From Bryobacterales bacterium (GTDB taxonomy: Bacteria; Acidobacteriota; Terriglobia; Bryobacterales; Bryobacteraceae): 64,000 nucleotides of DNA. The position numbers were made by a program, and so were the translations under genes. This document shows positions 51,255-61,336 of the stretch, in pieces; the stretch's first letter is position 1; every line of letters starts with the position of its first letter. Under the pieces are notes generated by a model. It was given only the letters and a program-made list of their open reading frames with translations, was not told where the DNA came from and searched no databases. The stretch lies in the NCBI GenBank assembly GCA_016721425.1, contig JADKID010000007.1, forward strand, positions 124,001 to 188,000. Direction: 5' to 3'.

Positions 51255-53417
51255 GGACGGCCTCCGGTGGGCGCTTTCGCGGTGCAGGCGTAGGCCGGCG
51301 GTTTGGTGGAGCAGGCGGGCAGATTGGTGTCCTCGTGGATCTTGAGGTATTCGATGAGCGCCCAGCGATCGGAATCGCTCAGTTCCGGCCCGATGACGCC
51401 GTTGGAGGGGGGCTCGCAAGGCTCCCACTTCTTGTAGCCGGCGCGGAATTCGTGGCCGATGTTCCAGTTGCCGCGGATGGAGGTATCGAGCCAGAAGCCG
51501 CCCTTGCCAAGGGGCTGGGGGAGAATGCCGACGAGGACGGGATCGAATTCAAAGCGGCCGACGAAGAACTTCTTGGAGCGTTTGTCGGGGGGAGAGCAGC
51601 TCGTAGAGATTGGGGACGGAGCCGTTGTGGAGATAGGGTGCGGTGGCCCAGACGCCGCCGAGCGGGCGGGCTTTGTAGACGAGGAGGACTTGCGGGAGAT
51701 CGAGGGCGCCATCGCCGTCGTACTGCATGGCTTGTTCGGGAGTGAGGCGCATATCGGCGTAGGTGCGATTGCGGAGAAGAAGGCCGAGCACGTTGAGGCC
51801 GCCACCGATGGTGAGGGAGCGCAGGTTGAGCGAATCGAGCGCCGCGGCTTTGGCGGCCTTGCCATCGGGCGGGGCGGGGAGGTTGGCGCGTTTGGCGTAG
51901 GCTTCGCGGCGCTGTTGCTGGATATCGAGGAGCTCGCCGACGAGGGCGCGGGCGTCGCCATCGGAGACTCCGGTTTTGGAGAGATCGATGCGGATGTTAT
52001 TGAAGTTGAGGGCGGCCTGGGGGTCTGTGCCGATGTCCTGCACGGGGAGAAGTTTTAGCTGCCAAAACTCGTCATTTTTGGCGCGTAAAGGCACATAAAC
52101 GGCACGATCGTACTCACTTTTGAGACAGGGCTGGTGGCAACCGGCGCAGTGCTGGAGGTAGAGTGCGCGGCCCGACTCCGCCTTCTTGCGATCGATGGGG
52201 CCGAGGATGTCTTCGGGCCACTTGGGCGGAGTGAGAGTGCGGATCCCCTTTTCCTCGATGGTCTTGAGGTTGTCGATGAGGGTGGCGCCGGTGAGGCGTT
52301 CGGAGGGCGGGACGGGGCGGCCGTAGAGATCCATGGTGTGGAGGGTGGCGCCGACGCCGAGCGATTCGCCCATGTTGCGGGCCATGGGCTGGGCGACGGA
52401 GCCGGTGTACTGGACCCAATCGAATTTCCAGATGTCCCAGACGGCGGGGTAGCTGACCGGGGCGTCGGCGACGCGGTAGTTGGCCTCGTCCATCTCCTCG
52501 GCGAAGACCTTGTTGGAGATGCGGCCGACGGCGTCTGTGCGGCCGAAGCCCTCTTCGACGGGATAGAGGTGATTGCTCTTGTCGGTGATGGCCTGTTTGA
52601 CGAAGGAGCGGAGGACGGAGACGAGCTCCCAGCGGAGGGCGCTCCTGCCGGCGGAGGTGTAGCCCTGGCCGAGGACGTTGCGGGCGAAGCGCTCGAAGGC
52701 GAAGGGATTGATGACGGTATTGAGCATCGAGGTGACGAGCTCGGGCCCGAAGTGGCCGATGGACATGGCGGTGAAGGCGTGCATGGCCTGGCCGCCGTCG
52801 ATGCGGATGGCGACTCGCTCGCCGGTGGTGGCGCCAACGTGGAGCTCGCCGGTATGGCAGGCGGCGCAGGTGATATCGAGGACGTCTTCACGAAGGGCCC
52901 TGTCGTAGTGTTTGGTGAAGCCGACAGGCATGTGATTGGGATTCTGCGGCGTAGTGGCGTCGTCGACGATGAAGCCGAGCGCGCGCATGTGGTCCGGGCC
53001 GGCGAACTTCTTCCCGCTGAAGGGGAGCTCGAGTGCGGCGAACCAGGAGTAGCGGAGGTTGTAGAGATTGGTGCCTTGCGGGGTGTAGTAGTAAGTCTGC
53101 CGGTAATCGGAGGTCATGGAATCGCCCCAGCCCTGATTGAGGTAGACGGTGCGGTTGACCGGGGCGTGAGCGGGGATCTGGGAGCTAGGGTAGTAGAGGG
53201 CGAAGGCGACGAGCGCGAAGCTGAGAGCCCAGAGGAGAAGCCCGACGATGAGGACGCGTTTCAGGACGGCTTTGACGGTCCATTGCTCGGCGGTCAGGAG
53301 GGTGTGGTAGATGTGGGCGGCGAGGCGGCGGAGGAGGCTCCAGAGGGTGTGGAGGACGGCGCTGACGATGGCGCCGATGCGGTGGAATAGCTGGCGGAAG
53401 ATGTCGAGGATTCGCAT
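51251..53417 (-). CDS. RoxA-like di-haem cytochrome c, frameshifted
   Basis: About 722 codons over two frames. There is one membrane helix (about 53-75). The first haem is CAACH at 184-188 and the second CAGCH at 424-428. PDHMRALGFIVDD and PYLHNGSVPNLYELLSP are typical of the rubber-oxygenase/di-haem peroxidase group. The first frame runs off course after YELLSP at a C6 run (plus-strand G 51587-51592) and stops at 51549. In the neighbouring frame DKRSKKFFVGRFEFDPVLVG continues to TGA at 51251, which overlaps the catalase start. One indel separates the frames: a real frameshift, slippage, or sequence error. It is probably an anchored periplasmic oxidase. Confidence 0.8.
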
Positions 53418-53420
53418 GGG

Positions 53421-54437
53421 TTATTCGAATGCGGGCTTTTTGCCAGGGATGCGCATCTGGCAGGAGATGAGACGGCCGGTGCCGCCGAGGGTGATGTAGG
53501 CGGTGCGGCGATCTGGACCGCCGAAGGTGATGTTGGAGGGCAGGGGATCGGCGGGGCCGATGTCGATGGGGATCCATTCCAGCACTTTGCCGTCGGGCGA
53601 GACGACGATGATGCCGCCGCGTGCGGTGGGGTCGGCGCCGTTGGGCAGCAGGGCGGCGACGTAGACGTTGCCAGTCTCGTCGACGTTCATGGAATCGAGG
53701 CCCGCCTGATAGGGCATGGCGGCGCTAAGGAGATGGGAGTTATCGAGCCTGGGGGGATTGGGGCGGATCTGGCCGGGGCCGTCGAGCTCCCAATAGAGGA
53801 TTTTGCGGGTCCAGGATTCGGTGACGTAGAGGCGACTCTCGCAGGGCGAGAGGGCGATGCCGTTGGGCGACTGCAGGGGGAAGATGAGCTCCTGGATGGA
53901 AGAGCCGTCGGGCTGGGCGTAGTAGACGCCGGTGATGTCGCGATCGCGCCAGCGGTCCTTGCCCCAATCGGTGAAGTAGAAGCCGCCGTGGCTATCGAAG
54001 ACGAGGTCGTCGGGGCTGCGGAGGGGTAGGGAAACGGTGGCGCCGGTGACGGGGTGTTTGGCGTCGAAATGGGTATAGAGGGTGGTGACTGCGCCATTTG
54101 GCGCGATGCGCTGGATGCTGCCGCCCACGTAGCTCTCCGGCTGGCCGAGGGCGACCTTGAGGCCAGGGAGATTGAGGAAAGAGAAGCCGCCGTCGTTGCA
54201 GACGTAGATGGCTCCATCGGGGCCGGCGGCCAGGCCATTGGGGCCGCCGCCGAGGGTGGCGTAGAGTTCTTTGACGCCGTCTGGACGGACGCGGGTGACG
54301 GTGCCGCCGCCGACCTCAGCGACGAGCACGGAGCCGTCGGGGCGGTAGAGCGGGCCCTCGGGATAGTTCAGGCCGGATGCGAGTTCACGGAACTCCGAGG
54401 TGCGGAAACTCGGCTGGGCGGGAGCTGGATGTGCCAT
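53421..54437 (-). CDS. SMP-30/gluconolactonase-family protein
   Basis: 338 aa. Six-bladed propeller features: GLNYPEGPLYRPDGSVLVAEVGGGTVTRVRPDG, GGPNGLAAGPDGAIYVCNDGG, SPDDLVFDSHGGFYFTDWG, SPNGIALSPCESRLYVTESWTRKI and MNVDETGNVYVAALL. The Glu/Asn/Asp metal ligands of gluconolactonases (E of YPEGP, N of PNG, D of SPDD) are present. It likely hydrolyses a lactone or acts on a sugar acid. There is no export signal. It is directly upstream of the cytochrome-catalase pair on the same strand (3-nt gap), so all three may work together. Confidence 0.87.
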   Translation of the reverse strand: MAHPAPAQPSFRTSEFRELASGLNYPEGPLYRPDGSVLVAEVGGGTVTRVRPDGVKELYATLGGGPNGLAAGPDGAIYVCNDGGFSFLNLPGLKVALGQPESYVGGSIQRIAPNGAVTTLYTHFDAKHPVTGATVSLPLRSPDDLVFDSHGGFYFTDWGKDRWRDRDITGVYYAQPDGSSIQELIFPLQSPNGIALSPCESRLYVTESWTRKILYWELDGPGQIRPNPPRLDNSHLLSAAMPYQAGLDSMNVDETGNVYVAALLPNGADPTARGGIIVVSPDGKVLEWIPIDIGPADPLPSNITFGGPDRRTAYITLGGTGRLISCQMRIPGKKPAFE

Positions 54438-54444
54438 AAACCTC

Positions 54445-56599
54445 TCAGGGGTGAAAGATCCCCGCTTGGATGAGACCGGCGAAGTGCGGCTCGGCGCGTT
54501 CGCGGGAGCGGGTGATGTGCGTGAGTTCGGTCAGGTATGCATCCTGATTCGTGTGCGGGTTCAGGGCGAGCACCTGCCCGATGACTTCCATGGCTTCGGA
54601 ATTGCGGCCCATATGGCCGAGGACATTGGCCATGGCGACGAGGACGAGAGTGAAGCGGGGCTGGAGTTCGACAGAGCGGCGGGTGGCCTCCAGCGCGTCT
54701 TCGAGCCGGCCGAGGCGGACGAGGGCGCCGGAGTGGAAATAGAGCCAATAGGGCATGGAGGGATGATCGGGGGTGCCATCGATGACGCGAGCGAGGATGC
54801 GCTCGCCCTCTTCGATCTCGGCGCCTTCGCCACCCCAACCCAGGGCGAGGCCGAGGTAGCCCCAGGCGACGAGGTTGAAGGGCGCGATTTTGACGGCGCG
54901 GCGCAGGACCTGGACGGATTTGTCGTAGCGGGAGCAGTGGAGGAGAACGAGGCCCGAGTTTTCGAGAACCTCGGGCTCGGCGGGCGTGAGCTGCATGGCG
55001 CGTTCGGCGGCGGCGAGGGCGTCGGCGCGGTCCTGGACAGGATTTTCGGAGGCGCTATTGATGATGCGCTGGATGAGGTAGAGTCCGAGGAAGGCGTGGG
55101 CGGCGGAGTAGTTGGGGGCTATTTCGATGGCGCGGCGGAGGAGGCTGATAGCTTCATTGATGCCCTGCAAATTGTAGGACTGGTTGATGAAGTGATAGGC
55201 CTTGTGGACGAGGCCCCAAGCGTCGAGGTTTTCGGGTGCGGCGAAACTGGCGCGGGAGGCGTGCTCGCGGATGAGCTGTCCGCCGGTGGCTCCGGCGACG
55301 GCGTGGGCGATGTCTTCCTGGACGGCGAAGATGTCCTCGATGCCGCGGTCATAGGTATAAGACCAGAGCAGGGTGCCCTCGAGGGCGTCGGCGAGCTCGG
55401 CGATGACGCGGATGCGGTTGGCGGCACGGCGCAGGCTGCCGGTGACGACGTAGCGGACGCGGAGGGCGGCGGCGACGGCGGTGAGATCCGGGGAACCGCC
55501 CTGGAAGCGGAAGGAGGCGACTTGGGAGGCGACGCGGACGCGCGGCACACCGGCCAGGGCGCGAATGATCTCGGAGGCGATGCCGATGGCGAGGTAGGAG
55601 TCTTCCGGATCGGCGGAGAGGCTGAGAAAGGGCAGGACGGCGAGGGGGACGCTCTCGGAATCGATGCTGGGTGGGCCGGAGGGATAGCGCGAGAGCGAGG
55701 AGACGGCGGAGAGCGGGGCGGAGGAGAGGGAAGCGGGGGGCGGGGCGTCAGAGGGCGCGTGGCCGGCGGAGACGCTTTCCGCGGTGAGGCCGGCCAGAAC
55801 CTCTTCCATGGATTGAAAGCGCTTGGCGGGGTCTTTTTCGAGGGCGCGCAGGATGAGCGATTCCAGGCTGGCGGGGAGTTTGGGGTTGACGCTGCGCAGG
55901 GTGGTGGGCTCGCCGAAGGTGATGGAGTGCATCACGGCGAAGGGGGAGGCCCTGGAACGGCCTGGAGCCTGTCAGCATTTCGTGGAGCAGGATGCCGAAG
56001 GAGAAGATATCGGCGCGGCGATCGACGGTTTTGCCGAGCGCCTGCTCGGGTGCGGTATAGGCCACGGTGCCAAGGAATCCGCCCTTGACGGTCATGCCCA
56101 TGGTGGCGGTGGCGTCCTCGTCGTCCTGCACAACTTCCACCTTGGCGAGGCCGAAATCGAGGATTTTGAGGCGTCCGTCGGCGCACTGCATGACGTTGCC
56201 GGGTTTGAGATCGCGGTGCACGATGCCGGCCTGGTGGGCCACGCGGAGAGCGTCGCTAATCTGTCGGGCGTAGGTGAGGGCGGTATCGAGTGGCAGGCCG
56301 GTTTTTGGAATGAGGCGGGAGAGCGACTTGCCCTCGATGTACTCCATGACGAGGAAGACGGAATCTGATTCCTCGCCGAGATCGAAGATGGAGACGATGT
56401 TGGGGTGGTTGAGCGAGGAGGCTGCCTGGGCCTCGCGGAGAAATCGACGGCGGCCGCTGGAATCGGAGTTGCCGGCAGAGAGGAACTTGAGCGCGACCAT
56501 GCGTTTGAGGCGTGTGTCGCGGGCCTTATAGACGACGCCCATGCCACCCTCGCCGAGCTTCTCGACTACCTCGTAGGGGCCGACCATCTGGCCGGTCAT
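54445..56599 (-). CDS. Ser/Thr protein kinase with TolB-like and TPR domains, frameshifted
   Basis: The kinase half (from ATG 56599) has GEGGMGVVYKARD, invariant Lys in VALKFLS, HRDLKPGNV and DFGLAKV, and GTVAYTAPEQALG. It runs past GSRPFQG into nonsense and stops at 55748. In the neighbouring frame SPFAVMHSITFGEPTTLRSV and LEKDPAKRFQSMEEVLAGL finish the kinase lobe. Then follow a TolB/CyaE-like region (PLAVLPFLSLSADPEDSYLAIGIASEI) and TPR repeats to the stop at 54445. One indel lies near 55942-55955 beside a G5/C run. An AGGAG site precedes ATG 56599. Together the two frames make about 717 codons. Confidence 0.82.
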
Positions 56600-56776
56600 G
56601 GGCGGCGCTCCTGGCTGCACACGCGACGCACCTCGCAGGGAAACACTACGGACGCGAAGGTGAGGCGGCCCAGGCTATTCATGATGGTGCAGTCCAGAAC
56701 GAGTAGAGAAATTCTAAACCGTTAAGCCATGCGCGGTCAACAGGATAAAGGGCGCGCCGGCGGATTGGTGACCCGC

Positions 56777-59431
56777 TTAGGTGGATTCGGCATGGCGAAC
56801 GAGACCGGCGATGCCGCCAGCCCCGTCAAAAGTGGCGCAGAGATCTTCGACGATGAAGCTGCCGAGCTTGCGGTAGCTCTCGGTTTGGGCCTCGGTGAAC
56901 CACTGATCGGCGGTGGTTTCGTGGGGAAATGTGGGGTGGGCGGCGCGGTAGCTGAGCACGTCGGGCGGCTCGGAGCCGTGGAGCATGGGCTTGATGTAGA
57001 GAAGGCGGCCCTCGGGCGCGTTGGGATCGGCGTCGGCATAGAGGATGCGGGCGACGGCGAAGGAGCGCTCCTTCTTCTGGAGAGGGTCAAGCTGGCGGGG
57101 GTCGAATTCGATGCGGATGTTGAGATCGATGCGGATTTTGCGGAGGGCGTTGCCGAGGTCTTCGTATCTGTAATTTGGATCGCAGCCGGCATCGAGGACG
57201 ACGATGGTGCGGCAGCGGCGCAGGATCATCTCGTAGAGAGCGAGGTTTTCGAAGTGGCCGCCGTCGGAGAGGTAGACGTAGGGGCCAGCGTCGTCGGTTT
57301 TGCCGAGGGCCTCGCGGACGATGGAGGAGACCGCGGAGCGGGGCCCCTCGTCCTTCCAGGTATCCTTGCCGGCTTCACCGGGATTGCCGAGCCAGGAGCC
57401 GAGGCGGGCGTTGAAGAGCATCATGGTGAAGCTGACGAGGGGGGAGGAGTTGTAGCCCATGTTGGGGCTGGCCGCGGCACCGGAGATGGTCATCGCGTTG
57501 CCGAGCGTGATGCCGCCGCCGTAAAGGGCTGAATCGCGGTAGCCGAGGCTGAGGTTGCCGGCGCGGTAGGGAGAGACGGTGAAGCTGGTGGCCTTGCGCT
57601 GTTGCCAGGCGAGACGTTTGCTGGAGACGAGGTTGAGGGCCATGTTGACGACGTGGAGGGGGCGCTGGCCGCGGAGCTCGCTGATGGGCAGGTCATCGTT
57701 ATTGCAGAATCCGGTGAAGGGGTGAGGCTTTTCTTCGCACTTCGAAGCGCCGAGATAGGCGCGGGAGAGACGATTTTCGTACATGGCGTGGAGCGAGAAC
57801 TTGTTGACGTTGACGAAGCGCCCCATGGACCAGCTGAGCAGGAGCATGAGGGCGGTGAGGGCAAGGGCGGTGGTGGCGGGCAGTTCCACGACGATGAGAT
57901 GGTGCTGGTACCAGGCGCCTTTGGCGAGGCCGGTGGAGGTGAGCAGGAGGTTGGTGAGGAGCGTCAGTCCGAGGAAGAGGCAAAGGAGGAAGACGGGCAG
58001 GGCGAGTTTGTAGAGGAGAGCGACGGCTTTGTCGGAGGAGGAGGTCTGCTCCGGGCTGGCCTCGGTGGCGGCGGTTTTACCGCTGTTGCCGGCTAGGGCT
58101 GTGACCAGGCCGCTGATGCCGCCGGCAGAGGCGAGGATGGCGTGGGCCATGGAATCGAGTTGGAGAAGGTAGTGGGGTAGAACCAGCACGAGGGCACAGA
58201 TGGCTACCCAACCGACGCTGAAGGCGAGGGCGTAGGCGGCGGAGCGGCCGAGCCATTCGCGGTCTGCCTCGTGGAGTGTGCGGCTGGTGCAGCCGACGAG
58301 CACGACCACGCCGAGAAGCAGGCCGCAGATGAGGAGAGGCGGCCCGAAGGCGGCGTAGAAGCAGGCGTCGGAGGTGACGTCAGAGATTTCATTGGATGGG
58401 ATGACGGAGTTGAACAGCCAGTGGGTTAAGGCATAGGCGGCCGCGCCGGAGGACATTCCCCAGATGAGGATGGCCAGGCCGAGATCGAAGACGCTGGTGG
58501 AGCGAATGCCGCGGAGGGCTTTGAAGGGCGTAGCGAGCATCAGGCCGATCATGCTGACGGCGGAGAGGAGCAGGCCTGAGCCGGTGAGTTCGAGCGCGGT
58601 GGGTACTCGATCGAGGTCGTCCCAGACCCACCAGAAGGCGAGGAGAGAGGTGACGCTGCAGAGCACCATGGGGAGCAAACAGTTTCTGATGAACTGGCGG
58701 CTGGTATTGGGAGCGCGGCCGAGGCTGGGGAGGTAGCTGACGGTGAAGTAGGTAGCCCAGGAGAAGGCGATGCCGGCGATGGCGAGGAGGGCGACCTGCA
58801 CGTAGCCGAAGTTGTGGACGGGATCCGGGCTGAAGGGCGGGTTGAGTTGGAGGAGGGAGACCAGGACGCGAGGCGCCAGGACGACGAGCAGGAGCAGGGG
58901 TAGCATGACGGTCCAGTTGAGGACCAGGTTGCGGAGGATGATGGCGATCATGGTCCAGGTGTCGGGTGAGCCGAGGCCAAAACGCGGCGTGAGGTAGTTG
59001 TTGTATTCGCGCAGGTGCTGGATGGGGTCGGCTTCGCTGGTTTCGGGTGTTGGTCCATCGGCAGTGCCGGAGAGGCGACGGATGACCTGGGCGATGCCGC
59101 CTGGCGCGCGGTGGATCCAGGCGCTCAGCCAGCTTCCGATGTAGCCGCCGCCTGAGACGGTGGAGAGGTAGTGAAAGCCGGGCAGGAGATTTCTTTCGGC
59201 GAGGGCGGTGATGGCGCCCCAGGCGAAGGTGGCGCTGCGGATGCCGCCGCCGGAGATGCAAAGGGCGGTGAGGCCATCGGGCGAGGCGTGGATCTGGCTG
59301 TAGAGCGTGGAGAGCTGGTAGTTTTCCGAACCGGCCAGGGGTGGTGCGATGGGGAGGCCCAGGCTAGCGTATTCTTCGGCGAGAATGTCCGGCAGTTTTG
59401 CAGGGGCGCAGGGGTCTGGTTGAGCTGGCAT
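56777..59431 (-). CDS. Patatin-like phospholipase with membrane core
   Basis: 884 aa from the ATG at 59431. Patatin hydrolase halves flank a membrane region. The oxyanion loop GGGIRS is at 61-66, nucleophile Ser93 in STVSGGGYIGS, and the catalytic Asp is in LSDGGHFENLALYEM near residue 720. Between them lie several hydrophobic helices (for example WTVMLPLLLLVVLAPRVLV; LLLVLVVLVGCT-type segments). It would be an inner-membrane acyl hydrolase acting on phospholipids. The first position of the GxSxG elbow is Thr here. In-frame sequence upstream of 59431 is antisense to the divergent esterase and is not protein-like. Confidence 0.88.
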   Translation of the reverse strand: MPAQPDPCAPAKLPDILAEEYASLGLPIAPPLAGSENYQLSTLYSQIHASPDGLTALCISGGGIRSATFAWGAITALAERNLLPGFHYLSTVSGGGYIGSWLSAWIHRAPGGIAQVIRRLSGTADGPTPETSEADPIQHLREYNNYLTPRFGLGSPDTWTMIAIILRNLVLNWTVMLPLLLLVVLAPRVLVSLLQLNPPFSPDPVHNFGYVQVALLAIAGIAFSWATYFTVSYLPSLGRAPNTSRQFIRNCLLPMVLCSVTSLLAFWWVWDDLDRVPTALELTGSGLLLSAVSMIGLMLATPFKALRGIRSTSVFDLGLAILIWGMSSGAAAYALTHWLFNSVIPSNEISDVTSDACFYAAFGPPLLICGLLLGVVVLVGCTSRTLHEADREWLGRSAAYALAFSVGWVAICALVLVLPHYLLQLDSMAHAILASAGGISGLVTALAGNSGKTAATEASPEQTSSSDKAVALLYKLALPVFLLCLFLGLTLLTNLLLTSTGLAKGAWYQHHLIVVELPATTALALTALMLLLSWSMGRFVNVNKFSLHAMYENRLSRAYLGASKCEEKPHPFTGFCNNDDLPISELRGQRPLHVVNMALNLVSSKRLAWQQRKATSFTVSPYRAGNLSLGYRDSALYGGGITLGNAMTISGAAASPNMGYNSSPLVSFTMMLFNARLGSWLGNPGEAGKDTWKDEGPRSAVSSIVREALGKTDDAGPYVYLSDGGHFENLALYEMILRRCRTIVVLDAGCDPNYRYEDLGNALRKIRIDLNIRIEFDPRQLDPLQKKERSFAVARILYADADPNAPEGRLLYIKPMLHGSEPPDVLSYRAAHPTFPHETTADQWFTEAQTESYRKLGSFIVEDLCATFDGAGGIAGLVRHAEST

Positions 59432-59540
59432 GGATTTTGGGTTGCATTTCAATCTGAGGCTAACGGACGGGAAAGTCAAGAAACAATTGGGGATGCAGGA
59501 GTGCGATAACATCAAAGGCTGTTCAGGAGGAATCTGATCC

Positions 59541-61214
59541 ATGCGCACTTTGTTGTTCATCTGCCTGTTCGTGCCGTTGTTGTTGGCGGAGGACATCCGG
59601 AACACGAGGACGCCGAATACTGATACGCCGGTGGCTCTGGCCGCGCCGGCCTCGCGGCAGCAGTGGGAGGCGCGCAAGGCTGTATTGCGGACGCAGATTC
59701 TGAACGCGGCGGGCTTGCTGCCGATGCCGGCGAAGACGCCGCTGAACCCGGTGGTGACGGGGCGGATTGAAGCTGCCGAGTACACGATTGAGCGGGTGGC
59801 GCTGGAGACGCGGCCGGGCTACTGGCTGGGCGGGAACCTGTACCGGCCGAAGGGCAAGGCGGAGCGGCATCCGGCGGTGATCCATCCGCACGGCCATTGG
59901 AACTATGGCCGGCTGGAGAATCAGCCTCTGTATTCGGCGCAGACGCTGGCGGCCAATCTGGCGCGGCGCGGGATGGTGGTTTACATGTACGACATGGTGG
60001 GGTACAACGACACGGCGCAGACGCCGCACGATTTTTCGACGCCGGCATATCAGTTGTGGGGCTTCACGCCGCTGGGGCTGCAATTGTGGAATTCGATCCG
60101 TGTGCTGGACTATCTGGCGGCGCTGCCGGACGTGGATCCGTCGCGGATTGCGGCGACCGGGGCCTCGGGTGGCGGCTCCCAGGTGTTTCTGCTGGCGGCG
60201 GTGGATGACCGGCTAGCGCTATCGGCGCCGGTGAATATGGTGTCTGGGATCATGCAGGGCGGCTGTGTTTGCGAGAACGCACCGGGGCTGAGGATCGGGA
60301 CGAACAACGTGGAGACGGCGGCGATGATGGCGCCGAAGCCGATGCTGCTGGTGGCGGCGACAGGGGACTGGACACGGAATGTCCCGCGGGTGGAGTATCC
60401 GGCGATCCGGAGAGTGTACGAACTGTACGACAAGGCCGCGATGGTGGAGGCGGTGCAGTTTGATTCGCCGCACAACTACCACAAGGAGAGCCGCGAGGCG
60501 GTATATGAGTTTTTGCGCAAGCACCTGACGACGGAGAAGTCGGCGTGGAAGGAGCGGGCGACGGAGATAGAGAAGATCCAGGACATGATGGTTTGGCAGA
60601 GGACGCCGATGCCGGCCCATGCACGCACGTTTGAGCAGGTGTTCGCGGAGTGGAAGACGGAATCGCGCGGGCAGAGCCAGAAGGCGACGGCGGCGGAGTT
60701 GCGCGGGCGGTTGCGGCTGGTGTTCGGGATTGCGCCGGGGGCGGGCGACTTTGCCGCCACGGTGCCGCACCGAATGATCGAGGGACGGGGGCCGGCCGTT
60801 TTGGCGTTTCATGCGGAGGGGATGGACGCGGCGGCGAAGCTGGTGCCGGCTGGGCGAGCGGCGCTGCTGATCGACGTCTTTCAGACGGGCAGCGCGCGGG
60901 CGCCGCGCAACCGGAGCCACAAGCAGTTCCTGACTTTCAACCACAGCGATGACGAGGCGAGGGTGCAGGATATCGTCTCTGCTATTGGCTACTTACAGGC
61001 AAGAGATAAAGCTCCGGTGGAGGTGTTGGCGAGCGGGCAGGCGCGGTGGTGGGCGCTGTTTGGAGCGGCTGCGAGCGAGGCTCCGGTACGTTTTGCGGTG
61101 CGGGCGCAGGAGTTTGATGGCGGGGATGCGGCGGTGGAGAAGAACGTATTTGCGCCAGGGTTGCAGCGTGCGGGCGGGGTGGAAGCGGCGCTCCGTTTGG
61201 CTGGGTCTCAGTAG
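59541..61214 (+). CDS. Secreted alpha/beta hydrolase (acetyl-esterase-like)
   Basis: 557 aa, signal MRTLLFICLFVPLLLAED with AGGAGGA just before it. The hydrolase core shows HPAVIHPHGHWNYGRLENQ, VVYMYDMVGYNDT and the nucleophile Ser in ATGASGGGSQVFLLAA (about 211-216). Asp of ATGDWTRN and His of SPHNYHKESRE complete the triad. A C-terminal extension of about 170 residues (from AWKERATEIEKIQ) is not recognised. It probably deacylates esters outside the cytoplasm. It diverges from the patatin gene across about 109 bp. Confidence 0.87.
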   Translation: MRTLLFICLFVPLLLAEDIRNTRTPNTDTPVALAAPASRQQWEARKAVLRTQILNAAGLLPMPAKTPLNPVVTGRIEAAEYTIERVALETRPGYWLGGNLYRPKGKAERHPAVIHPHGHWNYGRLENQPLYSAQTLAANLARRGMVVYMYDMVGYNDTAQTPHDFSTPAYQLWGFTPLGLQLWNSIRVLDYLAALPDVDPSRIAATGASGGGSQVFLLAAVDDRLALSAPVNMVSGIMQGGCVCENAPGLRIGTNNVETAAMMAPKPMLLVAATGDWTRNVPRVEYPAIRRVYELYDKAAMVEAVQFDSPHNYHKESREAVYEFLRKHLTTEKSAWKERATEIEKIQDMMVWQRTPMPAHARTFEQVFAEWKTESRGQSQKATAAELRGRLRLVFGIAPGAGDFAATVPHRMIEGRGPAVLAFHAEGMDAAAKLVPAGRAALLIDVFQTGSARAPRNRSHKQFLTFNHSDDEARVQDIVSAIGYLQARDKAPVEVLASGQARWWALFGAAASEAPVRFAVRAQEFDGGDAAVEKNVFAPGLQRAGGVEAALRLAGSQ

Positions 61215-61223
61215 TTCCCCCTG

Positions 61224-61252
61224 TTGACAGCTTATGGGGGGATTGATAAGGT
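61224..61252 (+). promoter_or_regulatory. Promoter with a structured leader before the M23 gene
   Basis: TTGACA (61224-61229), 17-bp spacer, TAAGGT (61247-61252). The following 77-nt leader holds CGGTC-ctac-GACCG (61263-61276) and GCC-GCAA-GGC (61281-61290), the latter a GNRA tetraloop stem. No named riboswitch is recognised. Confidence 0.55.
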
Positions 61253-61336
61253 GAATACTTCGCGGTCCTACGACCGTCTTGCCGCAAGGCTTATTTGCAT
61301 CGGATGAGCATGTCTGTTGTTTACTGAGAGCCGTCG

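Noticed and set aside
52134..53390. Plus-strand frame of 418 codons
   Set aside because: Opposite the di-haem cytochrome with two CxxCH motifs; no coding character.
54400..56088. Plus-strand frame of 562 codons
   Set aside because: Runs opposite the kinase/TPR gene, whose motifs are clear; the frame is low-complexity Gly/Glu/Ala.
59432..59785. N-terminal extension of the patatin-like gene
   Set aside because: The frame is open but is antisense to the esterase signal-peptide region; the first family-like residues follow the ATG at 59431.
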